Shown here one piece after another: positions 24,257 to 34,290 of a DNA stretch of 64,000 nucleotides. The notes beneath the pieces are model-generated. The model searched no databases. It was given only the letters and a program-made list of their open reading frames with translations, and was not told the DNA's origin. The DNA is taken from contig JACATO010000595.1 of assembly GCA_018389105.1 (NCBI GenBank), forward strand, positions 1-64,000. Reading direction: 5' to 3'. The position numbers and the translations under genes are program-made. Origin of the DNA: Nautilus pompilius. Taxonomy: Eukaryota > Mollusca > Cephalopoda > Nautilida > Nautilidae. How positions within the stretch are numbered: position 1 is the stretch's first letter; the number at the start of each line of letters is the position of its first letter.

Positions 24257-25395
24257 ACTGTATCCCATATCAAAGGTGCTAAAACAGGTATATCACCAAC
24301 GTAAAGAAAATGTCACATGTACACAATGGTACCTCTTCAACGACTTCTCCATCACACCTATAGAAATGGTGGAGGCATTACAGTTTAATTTGGAATGGAA
24401 ACTGCCGTGCATTATATACTGATTTCGTATTATAACTTGAAAGTACAGAACCCGATCACTTCGTCCACACGGGGCTCATAAACCCCAAAAGACGAAAACT
24501 GTCTTTTAAACCTCTAACAGCAGATGACCGGCCCAAGGCTGGTGACATTGTGGCACTAGATGCTGAATTTGTTTCTCTAAACCAGGAGGAAGCTGAACTC
24601 AAAAGCGATGGGACCAGGTTTACGTTGAAGCCATCACACCTTGCTTTGGCACGGATCACTTGTATCAGAGGATGTAGGAGGAAACTGGAGTGCTCTGGGT
24701 AGCCCACATGACTGAATGGTGAGGCGAGGATCACACTGAGCCAACCCTGATTGAGGTCCCTCAGTCCAGCAGGCTAACCACTTGGCCACTGATATCTTAC
24801 ATAGTACAAGTAATAAAGTATCAAAGGTACAGCAATCATATGAAAACTGAGGTACGGTCCACTGCGCGGAGAACCTTTTTTAGATGACTACACTTTCAAT
24901 GTAAGAGCAAGTGATCGATTACTTGACAGAATACTCTGGCATTAAACCAGACGATTTGATCGCTTCTGTTTCTACCAACCATTTAACCACCTTGAAGTCA
25001 ACGTACCAAAAACTGCGGTACCTGGTAGATGCTGGGGTCTGCTTTGTTGGTCATGGGTTAAAGGAGGACTTCAGGGTCATTAACATACACGTTCCCAAGA
25101 AGCAAGTAATCGACACAGTTGAGTTGTTACATCTTCCTCGTCAGAGAAACATTTCTTTGAAATTCCTCGCCTGGTATTTTTTCAAAATCACCATACAACC
25201 ATTTACCCATGATTCTGTTGAAGACGCTCGTGTGGCATTGAAACTTTGCACACACTATCAGGAACTATGTAAAGAAGGGGACCAAAAACCGAAAACTGTA
25301 ATCAAACAAGAAATTTTTATTTTGAACATCTTTCTTTTGTAAAAAGCTGTAATGTAAATGATTAATAAAGTTGTATAGAAGCCAAAAACAAAGAT
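24257..25395 (+). pseudogene. PAN2: processed pseudogene of PAN2 (poly(A) nuclease subunit)
   Basis: PAN2 is the catalytic subunit of the cytoplasmic PAN2-PAN3 deadenylase. Reading three frames gives contiguous matches to the end of the UCH-like domain (WYLFNDFSITPIEMVEALQF), the DEDD exonuclease motif around [16 protein letters not shown] with its catalytic D-x-E (24560-24580), ARITCIRG, then [39 protein letters not shown] and [11 protein letters not shown]. It ends in a 3' UTR with AATAAA at 25364-25369. The protein sequence runs without introns, but frameshifts occur near 24440 and 24900 and a SINE splits it. It is therefore a retrocopy, probably made by LINE machinery. The 5' boundary abuts LINE ORF1 directly. 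The parent gene lies elsewhere. Confidence 0.85.
24675..24796 (-). repeat. tRNA-headed SINE inside the PAN2 retrocopy
   Basis: On the minus strand it starts near 24796 with GTGGCCAAGTGGTTAGCC, a tRNA A-box head, and ends near 24675. It separates the PAN2 codons ITCIRG from GPLRGEPF, which are adjacent in the parent protein. The region 24797-24850 is also foreign to PAN2 and may be target or SINE-related sequence. Confidence 0.6.
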
Positions 25396-25472
25396 TTTAG
25401 GCAGTGAAAGGTGTTTAGTGATTGTGGGTGACGACGCACTGTGTCAGTAGCCCAGTGTTTTCCAAACCTCTG

Positions 25473-25478
25473 GTAAGT
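25473..25478 (+). promoter_or_regulatory. 5' splice-site-like motif in LINE 5' UTR
   Basis: CTG|GTAAGT, a perfect U1-complementary donor hexamer, lies about 60 nt upstream of the ORF1 start. The same motif occurs in the 5' UTR of four other LINE copies in this window. Confidence 0.5.
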
Positions 25479-25531
25479 TTCTCTCTTTCAACCAACCTGT
25501 TTGTATTTTGCCTTAACTACTTTTGCTTTTC

Positions 25532-26534
25532 ATGATGGACCAGCAACCGTCGACTTCGACAGCTGCATCTTTTGCTGATGTCGCCCGGATTTCCCAGGAC
25601 GCACCAGCAACCTGAAGACCTTCCGGGAGTTCCCACTTTCCGGACCTTTCTCCAGGGTCTGGAGGCGGATCAAGAGCAGAGGAGGGGCATCTCATTCGAG
25701 AGAAATTGCTCCCTCTTCCTGTACACGGAGGGAACCATTACCGACGTGGAGGTCAGACAGGCACTGATCGACGCCGGACTCAGTTCAAGGGTTCGGGCAG
25801 TCCTGTCCGGATCTGGCGGGGCCACTGAGGTGCTGTGTAGCACGCCCCAAGACGCCGAATACCTCTCCACGAGGAACCTAGTGGTGAAGGGGGTTGGATG
25901 CCCCCTTCGTGGCTCTAGCCCGGTAACCTGGGTAAAGGTTCCAGCTCTCCCGCTAGCGACCTCGAATGTAATACCCGAGTCTATCCTGACCAAGTACGGG
26001 AAGATTCTTCGCCCGCTCAAATATGGCTGTCTCCCTGGCCTGCCTTTTTTGTCTGGCCAACGCAGCCTGAAGATGCTGCTCAGGGAGCCCATTCCAAACA
26101 GAATTCGGGAGGTGGTGGACGGCCGGCTTTACTCCTTCCAGGTCGTCTACCGAGACCAGCCACGTGCTCCGCCTTACTGTACCAGGTGCAGAGAGGCGGG
26201 TCACACGGTGTCCACACGTTCAGACGCCGCCGCCACCATTAAGCCCGAACCAACACCAGCCGTAGCTCGTCCGGCAGCCACGACGACAACTGAGACCACT
26301 GTGGCCGACGTCGCCACCAGCCCGTATCCGGCATCACCCCCACCATCGCCAAGGAAAGCCGGGTCACGGTCCTCCAAGACAACGAAGAGGACCACACGTG
26401 ACTCCACGCCAATCTCTCCGCCGAAGAGTCGGTCCAGATCTCTGGAGGCGCCTCTCCAACAACTCCTCCTTGCCGTCACCCAATACCCTCCAGTGGCTCC
26501 GGGGGTTGAGGGCATGGAAGAGCCGCCCGAATAG
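25532..26534 (+). pseudogene. LINE copy 1 ORF1 (RNA-binding protein), one frameshift
   Basis: ORF1 of Tx1/L1 LINEs binds the element RNA. The ATG at 25532 starts MMDQQPSTSTAASFADVA; a frameshift near 25600-25625 moves to the frame that stays open to 26534. The core SLFLYTEGTITDVEVRQALI, AGLSSRVRAV, then WVKVPALPL, YGKILRPLKYGCLPGLPFLS and RSLKMLLREPIP resembles an RRM-like fold. A zinc knuckle follows near 26178, YCTRCREAGHTVSTR, where the fourth ligand Cys is replaced by Arg. The tail is basic and Ser/Pro-rich and ends VEGMEEPPE. Confidence 0.75.
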
Positions 26535-26612
26535 GGGGATCCTTCCTTTTTGACGGATTTTTTGGAATCGACTTAGGTAACGTCCACGGACTGCGAGCTA
26601 GATTTAGCGATA

Positions 26613-29600
26613 ATGGCGAGACGCTTGGAATTTTTATCCCTGAATTTAAGAGGGATAAAATTCAAGGCACAGTGGAATACTTTCCTAGACCACCTACAGC
26701 ACTCAGCACACCACTCCATAATATGCATGCAAGAACTCCACTTACAATCTAACCAGGAACTAGCTAGTTATTTTACTAACTGGTCCGGACTAATCCACTC
26801 CAGCCTTGAATCAGTAGGTAGGGCTAAAGGTGTTGCTATTCTAGTGCATAGTAACCTAGGTTTCCAGATAGAGCACTCTTACAGTGATAATGATGGGCGT
26901 ATCGCCATAGTTATTTGCCAAACCCAGTTCCAAAGAAAAGTGATGATCGCTTCAGTGTACGCTCCCACCGTTGCGAGGGAACGGACACTGTTCTTTCAGA
27001 ACTTCAATGATATCTTAGAGCAGGAGCTTAGGTCTCACCCTGCTGATGATTTATATATTCTAGGCGATTTTAATTGTGTCCCATCCCACGACCTCGATAG
27101 GCAGGGACCGGACATTAAGAGTAGGACGCATCTGATCGGGGCGCTGCAACTGCAAACCATGTGTTCGCAGTTTGGCGTGGTCGATGCGTATAGATTCAAA
27201 AACCCAGACGCGTTGTCATACACTCACTTCAGTAAAAAGTACAACGTAGCGACTAGAATAGACAGAGTGTATGTCTCTAAACATGTAGCACAATCGCTCC
27301 AAGGCGTTTCGCACGACGTTTTCGCGGGGGGTGACCAGTTCCAGGTTCGGGCCAGGCTTCTTCTTCCGGGGAACGCCAGGGGACCGGGGCTCTGGAAGCT
27401 CAACAACACTATTCTGACCGAGTCAGAGTATGTTGAGGGTGTACAGAGTCTCTGGGAGGACTGGTCGCTTCGCCGTGGGGAGTTTCCGGACCCACTGGAG
27501 TGGTGGGACTTAGGTAAGGCTAAGCTAAGGAACTTTAGTATTAAGTATTGTCAGGTACGAACAGCATATAGGCAGTTTTTAGAAGATAAGATGACAGATA
27601 AATTAAAATTAGAACTAAAACAAGCGGCCTTAGGGCAGATAGAAGTGATAAAATCCAAGCCATCAAAACCGAGTTAGCGAATCTGCAGTTACACAAAACA
27701 GAAGGCGCTAGAATTAGGGCCCGAGTACCGGCCATGAATGGCGAAGGAAATAGAATGTCTTTCTGTGGTTTAGAGAAATCTAGGGCAGCAAAGAAATCCT
27801 TAACTAAATTGATAACTAAAGACGGTCGCGTTCTTACTGGTACAGCTGACATCCTTAGGGAAGAAGCTCGCTACTATCAAGATCTCTACACTAGGGCAGA
27901 CACTTGTCCGTCAGCTCAGGACAAATTCTTGGCGTGTCTAGAACATAAACTAGACCCCCTAGAAGCCGAGCAATGTGAAGGTCCCCTAAACGTGAACGAA
28001 ATAAAACAGGCCATTAGGGCCTCAAAGATAAAACCCCAGGAGATGATGGCCTTACGCTAGATTTCTATAAGAGGTTTGAATACCTCCTAGCTAAGGACCT
28101 GATAGATATAGCGAATAGCGCTTACAGTAAGGGGTGCTCTCAGAAAGCCAACGCACCGCCACCGTCGTCCTGCTGCCGAAGGGGGACGACGGGGAGTGCT
28201 TGGACAACTGGTGGCCCATCAGTCTCCTAAATAGTGACTATAAAATCATTGCTAAGGCGTTAGCCAATCGGCTGGCCAAAGTTATGGATAAAGTTATCGG
28301 TGCAGATCAGACCTGTTCAGTACCAGGGAGGAGTGTCTCCGACACTTCATCTGTTCAGAGAAATTACAAGTATGCTAGACACAGAAAAATTCCCTAGGAA
28401 TTATGATAGCCGTAGACTTCCAAAAAGCTTTTGATAGAGTAGATTGGAATTTTCTGCTAAGAACACTTAAAACCCTTGGCTTCGGGGAGTATTTTCTTAA
28501 CTACATTAGACTAACCCACGCACACATACAGACACCTAGTTCATAATGGATTTCGGTCTTCGTCCCTTCACCCTTCTCGTGGCTTCCGGCAGGGATGCCC
28601 CCTAAGCGCCATGCTGTTCGTCATTGCCGCCGAACCGCTGGCTGCATATGTGCGACGTACCATCACCATCCGAGGAATAGAGGGGGCTAAAATAGCCCCC
28701 TCTATGCAGACGACACCACCCTCCTGCTAAAGGATGAGGCCAGCCTGGCGGCAGCCTTCGAAACCCTTGAGGCCTACGGTCAGTCCTCCGGGGTAAAGAT
28801 CAACTACCGGAAAACGAAGGCAGCATGGCTTGGGGGCACCCAGAGGCCGCTTTCGCAGTTTCCTGTTTCGTGGGTGGAGGACAAGATACAACTTTTAGGC
28901 ATCTTCTTCCCCCTTAACAACCACACTAACGTCCATCCCCCTAACTGGAATCCTGTAATTAACTCCATCAAAGCTCAATTAACCCGCTGGTCCTCTCTTA
29001 ACCTCTCCTTCACCAAAACCTTCCTCATCAATACCTACAGCACACCCGGCATCTACTACAAATCTAAAATTATAGGGCTGCCAGGCTGGGCGCGCACCTC
29101 CATCGACGCCGGCTTTGACCGGTTTCTGTGGCAGGGGCGCAAACACCTGGCAAACAATCAAATAATTAGACTCCCCCGAAGTCAAGGAGGACTAAACCTC
29201 CTCAACTTAGAGAGCAAAACAGGTGCTCAACTCCTAAAAACAGTAATTGATATCATAAGGACTGTAGATAGACCAAGATGGCAAGTACTTTTCCTCGATC
29301 GCTTAGCTAAGGCCTTTAACATCCCCGACGGCCTGCATGCTTTGACTAACAAACTAAAGCCATACAGAGCCACCCGAAAACTTCTAACCGACTACCACGT
29401 AACCCTCCTCACCACATGGATAGATTCTAACTTTAACATAGGAACAGACAACTCCGTAAGCCTAGGGACTAACGTAGTTGATCTAGACAAATTATCCCAT
29501 CGTGACCTCTACTTCTTCCTGTAGTCGCGCCCGATCACGGAACCAGACTACAGGGGGAAATGGGTAGCTACCCTGAACTCTGGCCCTCTTCCATGGAATA

Positions 29601-30110
29601 GGATTTGGAGCAGCAGCATCAACCGCCTGATGGACGGGTATTCCTCCGACATACACTGGAAACTCTTACGAAATGTACTCCCTACGAGGGAAAATAAACA
29701 CAAATGGAAACTGTTAACTTCTCCGAAATGCCTCGCTTGTCCCGAGCAGGACGACACGGCCATCCACTGTCTATTCTCCTGCCCCGGCAACATAGAACTG
29801 TGGAGCCCAGTCCGAGATTTGGTCCTTCGCATTAAAAGTCCCCAGGACAAAATTTGTACTGGCGCATCTTTGGATTCCCCGCTTCGAGTAAAAAGAACCG
29901 TCTTTCGAACTTCCTGTTCTTCTCCGCCCAGCGGATCCCTTGGGGCAGTCGGAAGGCTCTAGAGGGCGGTCAGCCCACCTCAACCAAAACTACGTGACGA
30001 TTTACTGACGGCAAAGATATACGGTCATGCAGTCCAGCATCACTGACAGGGCGACAAATGCATCCATCTGGCTCATCAACGCCGACCATCAACTCCGCCC
30101 TCGCCTCATC
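26613..30110 (+). pseudogene. LINE copy 1 ORF2 (endonuclease and reverse transcriptase), broken
   Basis: ORF2 starts at MARRLEFLSLNLRGIKF, an AP-like endonuclease. QELHL (catalytic Glu), VYAPTVARER, LGDFNCVPSH and DRVYVS are present, but the usual SDH motif is GGDQ here, so the endonuclease would be inactive. Frameshifts follow near 27640, 28030, 28130 and 28370. RT blocks can be read across frames: WWPISLLNSDYK, FRQGCPLSAML, and YADDTTLLLKDE with an intact YADD. The C-terminal zinc motif CLACPEQDDTAIHC...C lies at about 29730-29785. A stop sits at 29522. It is clearly dead. Confidence 0.8.
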
Positions 30111-30812
30111 TAGCCAGCCACCACCTCATCTCAACTCCAGGCCAACCCCTCGAGTCCCATCACCACCCCTACGTCCGTCCGCGGGCTGTTCACCTTTTTG
30201 ATGATGTCTACGTTTCGTCTGGGGACTAAGATTTTAAAACTCCTTTTCCTCCTCTTCATCCCTTCTCCCCCTTTTCGTTTTAGAGAGATGATTTTAATTT
30301 TCGGAAGATCTTATCTCATCGGCATCCCTCTCCGTCTCCCAGCCTCCATCCATCACTTCTTCCCTCTTTTGGACTAACCTCGCTTCTCCCTCTCTCCTGC
30401 AGCTTCATCACCTCTGCTCCAGCTTCTGCCTTCACGATGTGGAATTGGGCGTCGGTCAGCATGACGACTGTCACCGGGCAACCTCCCGTCTACACCTCAA
30501 CCTGACGTCATCTCCGACCACCACGTGACGAGGGGAGAACCTGTCTCCATCCATTTTCTCCTCACACGGCACTTTAAGCCTCATCTCAGACTCTCGCCTC
30601 CCTCATCCGGTCACCCCAGCATACGCCTCTAGGGACAGACGGAGAGTGAACTCTGTATCCGAGAGTCTCAGCCACGACAAACCGTACCTCTCCTGCCGTC
30701 TCACGGAGGAGTTTGGGCAGCCCCCTGCTCTCACCAGCCTCCCCTTCAAACCTCGGACGACCCCGAATTCCGACAGCAGAGCCGTTTTCTTCGAAGATAC
30801 AGCATCTTCAAG

Positions 30813-30818
30813 GTAAGA
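30813..30818 (+). promoter_or_regulatory. 5' splice-site-like motif in LINE 5' UTR
   Basis: AAG|GTAAGA in copy 2. A matching acceptor-like CTCTGTGTTTATAG lies at 31759-31772, six bases before the ORF1 ATG, so this copy has a plausible donor and acceptor pair around the minisatellite. Confidence 0.5.
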
Positions 30819-31093
30819 CACTTTTTTATGCAAATTTATTCAAATTTCCGTGCGTTTTGCGTTTTTCTTGAGTTCCTCGTGCTGTGAATTTCTCAGCCTA
30901 GCGACCTATTGTTAGTTAGTTTTCTCCATCCTGTGTTCACTCTTCGATTTTGGTGCCAGATTAGTTTAGAATGGACTTTGTTAGTCAGAGAGGGGCTTTG
31001 GTGATTAACCCTGTGTCAGGTTCTCATGCATATTCATTAGGTGGGCGGATCACTTTCCTGCTATTTATCTCTTTGTTAGCTCGTGCTGAGCCC

Positions 31094-31602
31094 TCAGGTT
31101 ATTGTCTGTAGATTATCGCGTAGAGCTCGGGTTATTGTCTGTAGATTATCGCGTGGAGCTCGGGTTATTGTCTGTAGATTATCGCGTGGAGCTCGGGTTA
31201 TTGTCTGTAGATTATCGCGTAGAACTCGGGTTATTGTCTGTAGATTATCGCGTAGAGCTCGGGTTATTGCCTGTAGGTTATCGCGTAGAACTCGGGTTAT
31301 TGTCTGTAGATTATCGCGTAGAGCTCGGGTTATTGTCTGTAGATTATCGCGTAGAGCTCGGGTTATTGTCTGTAGATTATCGCGTAGAGCTCGGGTTATT
31401 GTCTGTAGATTATCGCGTAGAGCTCGGGTTATTGTCTGTAGATTATCGCGTAGAGCTCGGGTTATTGTCTGTAGATTATCGCGTAGAGCTCGGGTTATTG
31501 TCTGTAGATTATAGCGTAGAACTCGGGTTATTGTCTGTAGATTATCGCGTAGAACTCGGATTATTGTCTGTAGATTATCGCGTAGAGTTCAGGTTATTTC
31601 TC
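31094..31602 (+). repeat. 33-bp minisatellite, about 15 copies, in LINE 5' UTR
   Basis: Tandem 33-bp units centred on CTCGGGTTATTGTCTGTAGA then TTATCGCGTAGAG, nearly identical between copies. Because 33 is a multiple of three, two frames stay open across it (143 and 171 codons), but they encode only the repeat. A single degenerate monomer (ATACTCGGGTTATTTTGTG) in the neighbouring LINE 5' UTR at about 32385 suggests expansion from one unit. Confidence 0.95.
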
Positions 31603-31778
31603 GTGTTTAATACGTAGAATAATTTTAGGACAAATTATTTTCCTGACTTAGATTAATTACTGTGACAGGATCTCTCTCTCCTTTGTTCCCCTTCACCCTT
31701 CACTGCTTCACCCTTTGACCACCGACTGTTTTCTGTCGCCTTTACTAATCATCTCTCTCTCTGTGTTTATAGTAACTG

Positions 31779-32160
31779 ATGGAGCCCCAGCCATCAACCG
31801 GTGATGCGGAATCGTCGCCGAGGCTGTTAAAAGCCCTGACGTAGGGATTAATCCAACTCCCGCGAAGGACGACGGGGCCACCGGGATTCCGTCCTCCATG
31901 GAATTCCTGCAAGAGCTGGATATGGAGCCAGGCAACCGGAAGAACCTAAGATTGGAAAAGAAGAGCTGTCTCTTCATAGACCGGAACAACAGCATGGCCA
32001 CCTCAGAAGTCGGACGGCCTGAACGAACGAGTGAGGGCGGTGCTCAGTAGCTAGGGGGGCGGGGCTACTGAGATAATTGGCAGTTCCTCGGCTAATGCCG
32101 AACTCCTCTGTACGAAAAGTCCAAACGTAAAAGGGACCAGCCACGTGACGAGGGGAGCCA
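31779..32160 (+). pseudogene. LINE copy 2 ORF1 fragment
   Basis: The ATG at 31779 opens MEPQPSTGDAESSPRLLKAL and soon hits a stop. Other frames show SSMEFLQELDMEPGNRKNL, LEKKSCLFIDRNNS, LNERVRAVL and GGATEI-like pieces of the ORF1 RRM-like core. It ends near HVTRGAS at about 32160. Confidence 0.65.
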
Positions 32161-32575
32161 GCCTCTGTCCACTGTCAGCTCCTTGTGTTAGGGACCCCGT
32201 GTGAGCACTTTGTGGCTGTTTAGGGTGACAAACTTAGTTTCTCCCGTAGCTCATTAATTTAGTGGTCAGGTGCTTTCTTACCGATTAGTTTAATTTGGCT
32301 CCGTGAGATCAGTTCTTAGACTCAGATTATTTCCCAGATTTTCAGTGAGGACTCAGACTTTCTCTCTGTGAATTCCGTGGATACTCGGGTTATTTTGTGT
32401 TATAGTTCTTTTGTTTGACCTGTTAATCCTCTACTTTCTGATCTCAGAACAGATGATCCTCTGCTCCCGTCTTCCTTCTCATCTTGTATCTTTCTTTTAT
32501 TCCATCCCACCCGGCTCCTCGCTCCGTCCATCCTTTTCTTTCCGTCTATTGTTAACCTGTCGGGTACCGGCGAGA

Positions 32576-33136
32576 CACCAACGATGTTCCTACGAGTACC
32601 CGACCTCGCTGATGAGGCCGGTAACGGGATACAGTCGTTCCGGGCTTTCCTCGAGGAACCTGGACTTTGAGGCTAAAAGTTCGCTATTCCTCTATCCAGA
32701 CAAAACCATCCATTGTCCCGATGTAGGTCCGGCCTCGCTGGACGCTGGCCGACACGACGGCGGGGCCACCGAGGAACTGCTGTGTACGACATTAAAGGGA
32801 TCAGCCCCATAGCGTGGATTAAAATTAGGGGCCCACCACTCAGTGCAGGGTGTAAAATTCCCCGAGAAGTACAAATGACGTAAAAGGAGACACCGGCTGA
32901 ACGCACCAAGGTTGGCACCGTCTCCCTGAGCGACGAGGAGGAAGGAGACTCGGCCCCCTTCGTCGAGGTGACGCGGAAAAAGGCGGGCAAGAGAACCGTC
33001 AGGGGATCTATGCCCCCCCCCCACACACACCACCAGAAAGCTGAGAGAGGAGGATGGCTGAATCGTCTACAGCCCGGTCGCTGGATGCCCCTCCAAACGT
33101 GACTCAGGGGACCGACCCCATGGAAGTGCCCACCTG
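32576..33136 (+). pseudogene. LINE copy 3 ORF1, heavily decayed
   Basis: In shifting frames it shows GIQSFRAFLEEP, SSLFLYPDKTIHCPDVG, GGATEELLCTT, ISPIAWIKIRGPPLS and GKRTVRGSMPPP, the order found in the other ORF1 copies. A large internal deletion removes the zinc knuckle. The end resembles TQGTDPMEVPT. Confidence 0.6.
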
Positions 33137-33204
33137 ATCGGTGACCCTTCCTTTCGGACACAACTAGGTAACGTCCACGGACGAACGAGATCGGTATAGC
33201 GATC

Positions 33205-33388
33205 ATGGCTAGACGGTTGGAATATTTATCCCTGAATTTACGAGGGATTAAATTCAATAAACACTGGATTACTTACCTGGATCATCCAGAACATTCCGCC
33301 GCAAACCACGCTATCATGTGTCTCCAAGAACTACACCTAAACAGCCAACGCGAAATAGATAGATACTGTACTAACTGGGCCGGACGAC
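33205..33388 (+). pseudogene. LINE copy 3 ORF2 N-terminal fragment
   Basis: MARRLEYLSLNLRGIKFN to CTNWAGR is the start of the AP-like endonuclease including the QELHL motif. The frame continues after 33388 into non-LINE sequence. No RT remains. Confidence 0.8.
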
Positions 33389-34290
33389 TTTTACCAGCTA
33401 CTGTTGTTGAGGTTTCCCCAAGCTTGGTGCCCAACTGCCACACACAGACTACTCGCTATTCTTTAAACCCTACACTAACCTCATCAACTGGAAGTATCTT
33501 GTCCTGGACAATGATGTTGTTGATTTTTAGCTGTCTGTACTTAACTTCAGCCAGATCAGTTAAAATATTATCCACAATTTTTATAATGTTTATTATTTCC
33601 AGAAGAATTTACGAAGGATGATGATCTTTCAGATCTGCTAAGACTCCTCACTAACCATTGTTTGTATTCTTAACAGAACTTCCTGGGCCTCTACTTTCAC
33701 TTGTTTCTGGTCGTCATTGATTCTGAAAAGGGCTTCCTGTGTTTCTTGTCTAGTAAGAAGGGTTTTTTAAAATTTCTTACGCTGATTACTTTTTCCTAAA
33801 AATAGACATGTTGGCATTTAAAATTTAAATAACAATCTAATACATGTTTTCGAGTGTTTGTTACTTTTCTGTAGCTGAACCATAGCACCTAGAGGCCCCC
33901 AAATGTTGGGTGTAGGTACTTCAAAACCTGGGACTGCTGCGTATTGGCCTCAAGTGATTTTTTGTGCAGCACCAGATACTCCAGCTGGTTAAAAAATAAA
34001 ACTTCAAAAAGTCATTATCCTGCAGTGCATGAAGCAAATCAGAGACAGACAGAGAGAGGGAGCATAACTCAGATATACATATCAGAATATTCCAAACTCA
34101 GCCAGAATTCCTTTTTAATTAAAAAAATGCAAACTAGGGCACAAAAATAAAATGCTGTAAAATATGGAGAAAGTGCCTGGTATTTACAGCTGATTTAAAT
34201 GTTTGTGGGGCTTTAGAAAACTTCAGTAGGTTAGCTTTTTATTTATATTTTCCTATTTACATTTCAATATAGCAAATCTAAATATGTATA
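33389..34290. other. unassigned DNA following the broken LINE
   Basis: No coding or repeat family was recognised. Given the minus-strand hAT remnant beginning near 34290, some of this may be its 3' flank or subterminal region. Confidence 0.25.

Larger units (their letters stand above)
25400..30763 (+). mobile_element. LINE copy 1 (Tx1/L1-type), decayed
   Basis: The copy contains a short 5' UTR with a GTAAGT motif at 25473, ORF1 (25532-26534), an inter-ORF spacer with GTAACGTCCACGGA, ORF2 (26613 to about 30110) and a 3' UTR. Near 30640-30740 the 3' UTR aligns by eye with the 3' UTRs of the copies ending at 49881 and 55700 (GAGAGTGAACTCTGT; GGGCAGCCCCCTGCTCTC). No U2 sequence is seen at either end. 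The 3' end is truncated and fused to the 5' UTR of copy 2 at about 30764, so this copy is either 3'-deleted or rearranged. Confidence 0.8.
30764..32165 (+). mobile_element. LINE copy 2 fragment: 5' UTR and ORF1 start
   Basis: From CCGAATTCCGACAGCAGAGC at about 30764 the sequence aligns by eye with the 5' UTR of the copy starting at 40303. It holds a GTAAGA donor-like motif at 30813, a CCTATTGTTAGTTAGTTTTC block shared with other copies, a 33-bp minisatellite and the ORF1 start at 31779. ORF1 breaks near 32160 and runs into another LINE's 5' UTR. The copy is 3'-truncated. Confidence 0.75.
32166..33388 (+). mobile_element. LINE copy 3 fragment: 5' UTR, ORF1, ORF2 start
   Basis: The 5' UTR-like sequence (32166-32560) contains one monomer related to the copy-2 minisatellite. 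A decayed ORF1 follows (32576-33136), then the conserved spacer with GGTAACGTCCACGGACGAAC at 33167 and the first 61 codons of ORF2 (33205-33388). The LINE breaks off at 33388 and unrelated sequence follows. Confidence 0.75.

Noticed and set aside
24905-25342. A functional PAN2 gene
   Set aside because: Coding blocks lie in different frames, the copy lacks introns and its N-terminal two thirds, and a SINE interrupts it.
30603-30833. Minus-strand open frame in the LINE 3' UTR and 5' UTR junction
   Set aside because: It spans the junction of two LINE copies and is antisense to LINE sequence, so it is a chance frame.
31094-31602. Regular repeats resembling a CRISPR array
   Set aside because: Units are contiguous with no variable spacers, and the sequence is animal nuclear DNA.
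31083-31617. Two long overlapping open frames (143 and 171 codons) in the 33-bp repeat
   Set aside because: Both exist only because the unit length is a multiple of three; the translations are pure repeat with no independent coding signal.
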